DNA of 64,000 nt. Origin: Smallanthus sonchifolius (lineage: Eukaryota > Streptophyta > Magnoliopsida > Asterales > Asteraceae). The number at the start of each line of letters is the position of its first letter. The first letter of the stretch is position 1. This document shows positions 54,397-64,000 of the stretch, one piece after another. The stretch is from positions 12,076,501-12,140,500 of the forward strand of contig CM042044.1 of assembly GCA_023525975.1 (NCBI GenBank), read 5' to 3'. The position numbers were made by a program, and so were the translations under genes. Below the pieces are notes generated by a model. That model searched no databases. It saw only the letters and a program-made list of their open reading frames with translations, and had not been told where the DNA came from.

Positions 54397-54639
54397 TTCC
54401 TTCTCGGAGTTGTACGACAAATTAGTACACTTTGAGAAACTCTTGCAAAATAATGCATCACCATCCCTCGCCTACTATTATCACAGCCCATTACACTCAC
54501 ACTCCATCCTCTCGCACGTCTCAAGGGTACCGACACAGGTAAACCGGTTCCCATCCACAAAGAACCCAATGGCCAAATCGATCATCTCATTAAAATAGTC
54601 CTTGTCACGGTCCCCGTTCCAACAACTACTATCACTATT
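54397..54639 (+). pseudogene. Copia gag relic, second part, right copy
   Basis: Duplicate of 6387-6629, between the end of the solo LTR and the start of the gypsy B LTR. Confidence 0.7.
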
Positions 54640-56165
54640 TGTAAGGCTCCAAACCCAGGAACCGGACACGTTGGCATACACGTAAGCACAGTAGTAAATG
54701 AAGTCAAATTGTCTCAATAAATGCAATGGAAATTAAACAGTCAACAGTGGTCAACGACCCAAATCTCAAACATAATCCAAACAAGCAATAATATCCAAAT
54801 CATTCAACATCATAACGGAAACTAAATGTCATCACAACGAATACGGTAACCAAACGCCATCCAGAAGCCGCCAGCTCACACTTTCTCCTTACCTGAAATA
54901 CATGCTAAAAAGTCAGCTACGCTGAGTGAGTTCTATAGTAATTCGTTTCTAGGATATTAAATCCCGAACCTTTATTAAAAATGATTTACATCACAAAGGT
55001 TTTCTCATTTCGTTACCGATTAATCAATTATATATTTTATCGACATACAAGAAATCACGTCGGCTGGTCTAAAGACTCGTTCGATCATGACTCGTTGACC
55101 GATCATCGCCAGTCATAACACTCACCGACCAACACCGACTTACTATCACGCTTAAGCAACCCATTTCATCTGACTAAGGTCAGACTCAATTCCCATCGAC
55201 TAGAGTCGACCCGATAACAATTAATCTCATAATATCAAAGCACCGCATTAAATAACCCGACACCAAATCCTACGCATACAACTATACTATCATTTCATAA
55301 CACAATTATCAACTTCAAAACCCTTATCATTTCGTGCCCTTACTATATGGCACGTTGCATGTATTCGAGCCCAAAACTACAAAACAATTAAACGTGGGCG
55401 ATAGAAACTCATCTTTGCTTAATACGCCTCGATCTCTAGAACCGGCTAACGTCTCGTTCTCGCTCTTCGATATCGCACCTATATTACACATAATTCACGA
55501 GTAAATAATCACGTCTCGACGTTCGTCCTCTCGCTCACTCACTCGACCCGACCCGGGGCTTAACACCCGCGCACACACGTCACCATGCATGGCGTTGCAT
55601 GCAATGCATGCACACCCGAACCGACCCCAACTCGTTACTTGCCCGTGGCCGGCTCGGCAATGCCACCTTCCGGCTCCTATTGTTGCAGCCGTGCCCGTCC
55701 GGAACCACCACTACCCGACGCCGCCTCCTTTCGAGCTTCCACAGCCCCGCAAACCTCTGACGAGCCCCTCTTTGCTGCTGTATCGACTGACCAGCACGAC
55801 CTCCGACCTCCACGCCTCGTCCCGAGTCCACCCGCAGCTCCCGCGTCCTTCGGCCACCGGTTCTACAGGTCTACCGCGCTGGCGTCGCGTCGTCCTCGTC
55901 CCCACCGGCCGGTCACGACCATCACCGCGTCACCCTAGTCCTTGTCGGCTTTGCACCGGTCCTCCCCGCCTCGTGTTTCGCCATCCGAATCTAGTCGGCT
56001 CCTCCCTCGACCTCGCTAGGCATGTCGGACGAACACCCCAACAGTCCTGCAACCCATAAATAACAATCATACGGATAGAATGAAATGATTATAACCTTCA
56101 ATCGGAAGACTCGTGCTCGCCGAATCACCGATCGTCCTCGTCTTCTATAAGCACTCGAGCTTTAA

Positions 56166-58289
56166 TGTCACACCCCCAATTTCAACTAACGGAGTTTTAC
56201 CGTTTAGTGTGTGACAAACCAGGATCTCAGTCATTATTTACATCAAACGACACTATATGGGACATAAATGAAAAATCATAAAAGTTTAGAGTTAATGCGG
56301 AAGCATTTAAATAAGAAATAAATGTGCAAAACAAATGCTCTAAAGTATAATAAGACAAGTAAATTATTTTAAATGTTTGCATAAGGATGAAATGATAGTA
56401 GGAATCCATGCATGTCCTAAGCGTGCACCTGTGTCTTATCTTAAGCGACCTGAGAAAACATGTAAGAAAAGATGTCAACACGAGGTTGGTGAGTTCACAG
56501 GTTTCAGTTTGTAAGAAAGTTCAATAGGTTAATGTATATTCAATATATAAATAAATAGGTAGCTAACCCATAAGCATGTTAACTAATGCGCTCGTAACAG
56601 ACAACTGACTTTTTATGTTTTTACCTCCCACCAGGCCTATCAACCATGGTGCATGTTTAGGTGAAGAATGCACCCGTTCGACAGGTTTGTCAAACCCAGT
56701 AGTACTACTCAACTTACCTCGCTATGTTCATATTAACGGTCCGATTTGAGGACTTAGTGATAGATGTGTACGCATAGTTAAACAAGTGATAACATATATG
56801 AATTACATAACCAAAAATGTTTACGTCATGTTTTCTCCCCCAGTTTTAAAACAGTAAAAGGGGCCGTGAAAACTCACCTGAGTTGCGTACGAGTAGCACC
56901 ACATAAGGAGCAAAAGGGACCACAAGTGTTAGCCTGTGAACGGCTTACGTATGCCCTAGAATTATAAGCATAATAATTAGGAATACAATGAGATTTTTGT
57001 GACGACGACACAGAATAGTTGAACATCCTAAAATATACTTAGGATCAATGAGTAGACGGATTTGTCCACGGGAATAAAGATTTCTTAATATACTAATTAA
57101 GATAAATGCGTTTCGAATCAAGAGTTTCTAATTACGAACAATATTACTAATTAAACATGTTCGTGCGTTTTCACCATTAAATAATGGTCTAGGAGAATAA
57201 TATACCTTATTATATTATTTTTAAGTTCGTAGGGAAAACACAATATTTAATTACGTGGCAAAAATAATAAATATATTATTTTTATTCGGTGCATAACAAC
57301 ACGGGTAATAATATAATCAATTATATTACTTTTAAGTTGGAAGAGTTACAAAATGTTTATTAATATGACGAAACAATATCTAAATATATTATTTTAATTG
57401 GAATCTAGGGTTGAATAATAATATAATTATATTATTATAATTGCGGGAAATATTATTAAAAATGGGTTATAAAACTAAACCCGAGCCTACGGGTGGTTTT
57501 CGAGGCTAAAACATATTAATATATTAATATAATAATATAGGGAGTGATTTTTATATTTAGAAACAATTGTTTAAAAATCATTTAAATGAAAAACGGGTGG
57601 AGAGGCTCGAACCCGGGTCTCTCCCCCCACAACCAAACGAGTTAACCATCACAGCCGGCTAGAAAATTGCAACAAGGATCAGATCAAATTGATTTTAACA
57701 AACAAAGTTCCTGTGGTCTTCCCCTTTGCGAAACCCGAACCAAACCCATCCCAATTCCATCGAATTCAGTCGCAAATCATCAATAGATCATAGGGGTTTT
57801 GTTAATCAAGTATTGGCGAACCTGTGTGTGAGTTTAATTTCAAAAGCAAACGGTTTTGGATCGATAAATCAGGTTTAACAAAACCGAAACCCTAGAACAA
57901 GAACATGGAATCAATTCGATCGAGTCTGATATTAAAAGTTGTTGAGACCATGGGGCTTTTAACAAGAAAATGATTTCGGATCTAAATATATTAATTAATT
58001 GGATTATAACCGTGTCCAGGTTAGGGTTCGATTAAAATGATTAAGCGATGAACCCTAGATCAATTCGATGATATAAGCCTTAATTAGTTTAGGGCTTTTG
58101 TTCTAGAGATGGAAACGAGTCTGGGGGTGAATTTGGTTACCTGATTTGAGTTTGAATTGATAGAGTTTAAGTTTGAATATAGGCAGAAATAACACCTAGG
58201 GTTTGAGATAGCTTTGACATAAGCTAACTAGGTTATGATTTAACGGGATTTGGTTAACAGAGTTGACCTGGAAAATCCGGATTATCACA
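56166..58289 (-). mobile_element. Nested solo LTR, right-copy duplicate
   Basis: Duplicate of 8156-10279 with the same TTTAA flanks (56161-56165 and 58290-58294). Confidence 0.9.
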
Positions 58290-58717
58290 TTTAACGAAAC
58301 CCTAACGCCACAACCACGTAAATAACGATCCGATAACCACACGTGCGAATCGAGAGAGTAAAGAATGCGAGTTTTTACCTCGAATCGCCTTGAACCGGAA
58401 GCTCTCGTCGCCTCCTTCGTCTCTCTCGATCTTGGCAGTCGCAAAACAAGAAGAATGGGGACCTCCCCCTTGCCGTAACCCTATAGGGGTGTGTTCCTTG
58501 GACCGGGCTTGTCCCCCACCCGCCATTGACCTCTCGGCCCGACCCATTTCGAAACTTTACAAAGTCCCCCTAGGTCTCAACATCTACACTTTAAATCCCG
58601 ACTAATTCTTTATAAAACAATAACACGCAATCCCATCCATTCTCCTAACCTTGTGAACAATTATTTACACTATTTACTAACCCGTTTTCTAAACGAAAAA
58701 CAGGGATGTTACAAGTC

Positions 58718-61536
58718 TTCCCCCCTTAAAGAGGTTTCGTCCTTGAAACCCGCGTCATCCGGAAACAAGTGCGGATAACGTTCGCGTATATCCACTTCCG
58801 GCTCCCAAGTCGCTTCGGATCCCTTACGATGCTTCCATTGCACTTTAACAATCGGGATCACCTTTCTTCGCAATCTCTTTTCCATTTTATCCAGTATAGC
58901 CACCCGTTGCTCCACATAATTTGGCTTGTCGTCCACCACAATGTCGTCTAACGGTACGTGTTCTGTAGCATCTACCAAACACTTCCGTAGATGGGACACA
59001 TGGAATGTTGGGTGTATCCCTGCCAATGCATCTGGCAATTGCTGTATGTAAGCGACACTACCAACACATTCTTCTATCATAAACGGTCCAATATATCACG
59101 GACTAAGCTTTCCCCATTTTTGGAAACGAATAATACCCTTCGAGGGTGACACCTTAAGCGTCACATAATCTCCTGCTTTAAACTCTATAGGTCGCCGTCT
59201 CTTATCGGCGTAAGACTTCTGCCAATCCTGAGCGGCTTTCATCCTTTGCTTCACCAATTCAAACTTCTCGAAAGTTGCTTTTACAATGTCTAAGCTCCCT
59301 AAGTCTTTCTGTCCGATCTCTCCCCAGCGTACTGGGGTTCTACACCTCCGCCGTAGAGTATCTTGTATGGCGGCATCCCAATAGTCGCTTGATAAATATT
59401 GTTATAAGAGAACTCCACCAACCGTAAGTGACCATCCCATGCACCTCCAAAATCAATCACACATACACGCAACATGTCCTTCGATGTTTGTATCATCCGC
59501 TCCGACTGTCCATCAGTCTGAGGGTGATACGCAGTGCTAATGTGCAATCTCGTCCCCATGGCATCATTGAACCTCTTCCAAAACTTGGACGTGAATCTCG
59601 TATCCCGGTCGGATACAATAGAAATCAGCACCCCGTGCCTAGCAACGATCTCATTAATAAACACTTCGGATAACCTTTCCGATGAGAAAATCTCCTTAAT
59701 CGGTAGAAAATGAGCGCTTTTCGTGCCCCTTACCCGTATTAGGTAATTTGGTAATAAAATCCATGGTAATATGCTCCCATTTCCACTTCGGAATCTCTAA
59801 TGGTTGGATTTTTCCATAAGGCTTCTTGATGTTCTGCCTTTACTTGCAAACACGTCAAACACTTGCTCACATACTGGATCACATCATGCTTAATTCTCGG
59901 CCACCAATAGTTGCCTTTCATATCCTGATACATCTTTGTCATTCCCAGATGTATAGAATACCTTTACTTGTGCGCTTCGTCAAGTACCTGCTCTCTAAAT
60001 CCACCAAACCTTGGTATCCAAATATGGTAATCTTTGACCCACACCCCTTGACTGTTCTCAGTCAACAGATCACGCTGTCCAAAAATCCTTTCTTCTTTTA
60101 GCCTTTCCTCTCTCAGGGCTTCCATTTGCATATCCTTTAATAACGTCAGGAAATCTGGCGTTACTACTAGTTGACACGCTTGAACTCTAATTGGTGTGTG
60201 TTCTTCCTTATGAATTAACGCGTCAGCAACCACATTTGCCTTTCCTGGATGGTAAAGGATCTCACAGTCGTAGTCCTTGATTAGCTCCAACCACCTCCTC
60301 TGCCTCATGTTCAATTCTTTTTCCTCGAAGAAGTACTTCAAGCTCTTATGATCTGTGAAGATCGTACACTTGATTGCGTACAAGTAGTGTCTCCACAACT
60401 TGATTACAAACACCACCGCCGCTAACTCTAAATCATGAGTAGGGTAATTCACCTCATGCATTTTCAATTGTCTTGATACAGACGCAATCACCTTCCCTCG
60501 TTGCATTAACACGCAACCTAACCCCAAATAAGATGCATCCGAATACACCACGAAGTCGTCCGTTCCTTCAGGTAACGTTAACACTGCTTAGTCAATCGTT
60601 TCTTTAACTCTTGAAATGCACCTTCTTGATCCGGTCCCCAAGCAAACTTCACTCCCTTTCGAGTCAACTTAGTTAATGGTGTTGCCAGCTTAGAGAAGTC
60701 CTTGATTAACTTCTTGTAATAACCGGCTAACCCTAAGAAGCTACGCACTTCCGTTGTAGTTTTAGGAGCGTTCCATTTAACCACTGCTTCAATCTTTGTA
60801 GGGTCCACCATGATTCCTTCTGGGTTAATAACATGCCCCAGAAACTGAACTTCCCGTAGCCAAAACGCACACTTTGAGAACTTAGCGTAAAGTTTTTCTC
60901 ATCTTAGCGTCTCTAACACTTCCCGTAAATGATCTCCATGCTCCTCCTCACTCTTAGAGTAAATTATAATATCATCGATGAACACAATCACCGATCTATC
61001 AAGCATTGCATGACACACGCGGTTCATTAAGTCCATGGATGATGCCGGAGCATTCGTCAATCCAAAGGACATAACCAAGAACTCATAATGTCCATAGCGT
61101 GTCCTAAATGCCGTATTCGGAATATCTTCTTCTATAAACTTCAACTTATGATATCCTGACCTCAGATCTATACGTGAAAACCACTTTGCTCCCTGTAGTT
61201 TATTGAACAAGTCATCGATACGCGGTAACGGATACTTGTTCTTAACCGTCAACTTCACAAACAAGACCAGTGCACCCCACGGTGATATACTTGGTCTTAT
61301 GAATCCTTTGTCTAACAAGTCCTGAAGTTGCTCCATGAGCTCCTTCATCTCTGTCGGTGCCAATCGATACGGAGCTTTACCAACCGGCTGAGATCCTGGC
61401 TATATATCGATCTGGAATTCTATCTCTCGCTCCTGTGGTACTCCCGTCAAGTCATCAGGGGAGACATCCGCAAATTCCTGCACCACTGGAACCTCTGATA
61501 ACTCCACATTCCTTGCTTATGTATTGGTGACATAAG
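58718..61536 (-). pseudogene. Gypsy B pol, right copy (broken)
   Basis: Duplicate of 10718-13527 with the same stops and the same in-frame RT deletion. It has an extra 1-base deletion near 59350, which truncates the integrase frame (59299-59664). It reads SDRD where the left copy reads SDRN next to the second catalytic Asp of integrase. Confidence 0.85.
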
Positions 61537-63216
61537 CTAAGTATGCTCGCACCCACGCCGCATTGACTTCACCGCCTTCATCATAGAGATAAATCTCGGT
61601 AGAGAGCTCACTCTCTCGCCATACACCGTCACCACCGTTCCTTCTAAGGACTTTAACCTTATCATTTTCTGTTGGCAAACAATGTCCGCATAGAACGCGA
61701 CCAACCAAAACATCCGCAACACAACATGAAATCCTCCTAACGTAATAATAAATAATCTAACAGGGAACCTATGAACCTTTAGATCAATAAAACAGTTATC
61801 TAACGCTTCAATGACTCTGGTGGGCAAGCCTATAGCGGTCTCAACACTAAACGGATTTTCAATCATTCTAGCCGTCCTACACAAACTCTTGCAAATAGAT
61901 GGGGCTACAAAGCTCTTGCTTGCCCCTGAATCAAATAAAGCCAAAGCTGGTACGTTATTAATAAGAAAAGTACATGAAACAACATCAGGGTCATTCTTGG
62001 CTTCAGCTGCAGTCATAGTGAAAGCCCTAGCTTTACCCTCAGACTTTTCATCTTCTTTCTTCACTAGGACTGCTTCCTTGCTTGGTCCCGCACCTTGTCC
62101 TGCCGTACACTCTTTTGCCAGATGGCCTAGACCCCCACACTGGTAACACTCAGGACTGCACGCGTAGTTTCTAGCAAAGTGTCCCGCCTTACCGCACCTA
62201 TAACAAGAACCCGCATCAGCCCTGCACTCACCCGTGTGCATCTTACCACACTTGCGACACGAATCAAGTCCATCTGTCCTAGCCTTCTTCACAAACGGAA
62301 CCTTCAAATATTTACCGAACCTTTTGAAGGGTACGGTCCACTTCCTATCCTCTGGTTTCTTCTCTTGCACCTCAGCTCCCATGACATCATCATACAAAGT
62401 CCCATTAAGCTCCACCACACCGTCAAAACTCGAAGGTTGCTGAACCTTGACTAAATGCCTAACACGATCCGGTAAACCGGCTACATACAACTTCATCCAC
62501 CGCTCATCATTTCCAGCTAAATGTGGCACCAGACGTGCCATCTCTATGAACTTCGATGTGTACTCACGATGAGTCGATTTACTAGCCTTGAAAGTCAGAA
62601 ATTCTCTCTCCACTCTCTGCAGCTCTTCCGGAGCACATAACTTCTTCCTAACCAAACCCTTTAGATCCTCCCAAGTCATAGATTCCAGCTCCTGAGCTGT
62701 CTTTCTCTCTTTCACCGAGTTCCACAAGTGCAAATCCTCAACAGAGAAATAGTGAGAAACGAACTTCACTATCTGCTCCGGCTTGCACTCAATGATAGAG
62801 ATGGTGGACTCCATCTCAGTAAGACAGTGATATGTGGCCACTGCATCCTTTAAACCATCGAACCTCGGCGGATCGCACTTCTTAAAGTGCCCGTAGTCAC
62901 AGTTGCCGTCAGTTCCAGTGGATTTCTTCTTATTTTCCACCTCCACTAGCACTATCGTCTCGAGCTCCTCGAATGCTGCCTTCACTATATCCGATAGATA
63001 CTCATGGATCATCTCAGCCACTTCCTTCTTAACCGCTTCGCGAATCTCACGTTCGAACTGGAATCCTTCATTGTGCCCAGGATGCACCGAAGGTTCAACA
63101 CGCATTGACGGTTCAGTATGAACCAACACCTTATCAGGGTTGACATCCTCCCCCTGAGCGTTCTCACGACGCCCCCTACCCGCAGGATTAGCAGAAATTT
63201 GTCTCATAGGTGCCAT
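61537..63216 (-). CDS. Gypsy B gag-protease, open frame (559 codons)
   Basis: The same gene as 13528-15206 but uninterrupted. The order is an N-terminal basic tail, a capsid-like region to about residue 300, zinc knuckles at about 330-380 and the protease DSGA motif at about 450. In the second knuckle the last Cys is changed (ARNYACSPEC against ARNCARSPEC in the left copy), which moves a Cys two places and probably weakens zinc binding. The frame ends after SMRRGCEHT, before RT, where normal gypsy polyproteins continue. It is an element protein and not a host gene, and expression is doubtful because pol is dead. Confidence 0.75.
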   Translation of the reverse strand: MAPMRQISANPAGRGRRENAQGEDVNPDKVLVHTEPSMRVEPSVHPGHNEGFQFEREIREAVKKEVAEMIHEYLSDIVKAAFEELETIVLVEVENKKKSTGTDGNCDYGHFKKCDPPRFDGLKDAVATYHCLTEMESTISIIECKPEQIVKFVSHYFSVEDLHLWNSVKERKTAQELESMTWEDLKGLVRKKLCAPEELQRVEREFLTFKASKSTHREYTSKFIEMARLVPHLAGNDERWMKLYVAGLPDRVRHLVKVQQPSSFDGVVELNGTLYDDVMGAEVQEKKPEDRKWTVPFKRFGKYLKVPFVKKARTDGLDSCRKCGKMHTGECRADAGSCYRCGKAGHFARNYACSPECYQCGGLGHLAKECTAGQGAGPSKEAVLVKKEDEKSEGKARAFTMTAAEAKNDPDVVSCTFLINNVPALALFDSGASKSFVAPSICKSLCRTARMIENPFSVETAIGLPTRVIEALDNCFIDLKVHRFPVRLFIITLGGFHVVLRMFWLVAFYADIVCQQKMIRLKSLEGTVVTVYGERVSSLPRFISMMKAVKSMRRGCEHT

Positions 63217-63819
63217 TAGTTACTGAAAATAATAACAAATAGAGCAATATTTAGGTATCATTTAAAATAATCTGAGCAGTGCAATTAGTTAATGACGGTG
63301 GCCAATCGCCATTACCCGCTTGCCTTGCCTTTTAGGTTTTAAACCATCCTTATACTGCATCTTGGCATAATGACCCTGTCTTAGCCTACTAACACACACA
63401 AATTTACACTAACTCATACCTGGCGCTTCTGGCTTTTGGTTACGCATGATGACGTTCCTTACACATTGGTCCCATTCTCAGTCTAAGTCTAGGCATCGAG
63501 GATGCCCAGATTATTTAAACCACCGCTCTGATATGAACTTGTAAGGCCCCAAACCTGGGAACCCGACACGTTGGCATACACGTAAGCACAGTAGTAAATG
63601 ATGTCAAATTGTATCAATAAATGCAACGGAAACTAAACAGTCAACGGTGGTTAACGACCCAAATCTCAAACATAATCCAAACGAGTAATAATATCTAAAT
63701 CATTCAAAATCATAACGGAAACTAAATATCATCACAACGAACACGGTAACCAAACGCCATCCAGAAGCCGCCAGCTCACACTTTCTCCTTACCTGAGATA
63801 CATGCTAAAAAGTCAGCTA

Positions 63820-64000
63820 AATGCTTGAAATCAACAATGAGAGGAAGAACGTCGTACGCATAATCAACAAATGCTTGAAATGCAACGAAAAATGGATGAA
63901 ATGCGTCAAATGTGGGAGCGCCGAACTAGTAGCGATGATAACTAGCTTAGAGTTGTTGAGCCTTTGCCTTTGTTGCTAGTGTGGTGTTTGTCTTGAATAA
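63820..64000 (+). mobile_element. CACTA fragment, right copy, running off the window
   Basis: Duplicate of 15810-15999, including the transposase tail ending in a stop near 63945. It has one TGCTTGAAA unit where the left copy has two. The CACTA terminus itself would lie beyond 64000. Confidence 0.85.

Larger units (their letters stand above)
54640..63819 (-). mobile_element. Gypsy B, right-copy duplicate
   Basis: Duplicate of 6630-15809. LTR 54640-58713 includes the nested solo LTR, and the remaining upstream LTR is 63540-63819. It shares the pol damage, but gag-protease is open. Confidence 0.9.
48015..64000. repeat. Right copy of the >15.9-kb direct duplication
   Basis: Collinear with 1-15999. 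It contains the same TRIM, solo LTRs, gypsy B and the start of the same CACTA terminus. In places it is less damaged: gag-protease of gypsy B is one open frame here (61537-63216) but frameshifted in the left copy. The bases just before 48015 show where the right copy extends beyond the window's left copy, so the true left breakpoint is unknown. Confidence 0.95.

Noticed and set aside
1..64000. The two 16-kb copies as LTRs of one giant element
   Set aside because: They contain whole elements on both strands with their own target duplications, do not begin TG and end CA at the visible limits, and extend past the window.

Overview
This is plant nuclear DNA. It is a nest of LTR retrotransposons with one plausible host gene. 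The evidence is Ty3/gypsy elements of chromovirus (Tekay/Del-like) type, a Ty1/copia relic, a TRIM, a CACTA terminus, Helitron-like ends, spliced-gene signals and tRNA-iMet-type primer sites. The exact species cannot be told. The gypsy LTR style would fit an Asteraceae-type eudicot, but that is only an impression.

Layout. 1-15999 and 48015-64000 are two direct copies of the same nest, at an offset of 48,014 falling to 48,001 through small indels; the duplication runs off both window ends. Each copy holds a plus-strand copia gag relic interrupted by a minus-strand TRIM (616-1933, TSD CACTT) and by a minus-strand solo LTR (2281-6386). Next comes a minus-strand gypsy element, 'gypsy B' (6630-15809), whose 3' LTR carries another solo LTR (8156-10279, TSD TTTAA). 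The outer LTR of gypsy B is cut by the end of a CACTA transposon (15810-16578). The copia RT/RNase H relic follows (16579-18500) with a hAT-like insertion in it.

18500-25170 is the least repetitive stretch. It has a gypsy integrase scrap, a minus-strand spliced gene for an unrecognised six-helix membrane protein (21167-22330), hAT-like debris and two abutting Helitron-like elements. 25171-46170 is a second gypsy element, 'gypsy A', on the plus strand. Its body is split by a solo LTR (28962-31305) at the protease/RT junction and by a 10.1-kb LTR element (34036-44174, TSD GTTTG) inside the integrase region. That 10.1-kb element has 2.8-kb LTRs, a primer site and a polypurine tract but no gag or pol. 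It is a LARD-type non-autonomous element, and its only sizeable ORF encodes a 191-residue protein with a coiled coil and a C-terminal membrane helix.

No gene system works together here in the bacterial sense. The biology is parasitism and nesting: gypsy A/B-type elements are the likely providers of enzymes for the LARD, whose polypurine-tract neighbourhood matches theirs. The points most worth a second look are the LARD and its ORF, arrays of short palindromes (some with compensating changes) in three separate elements, tRNA-like A/B-box blocks and paired-arm structures recurring in different LTR families, and the long 48-kb-period duplication.
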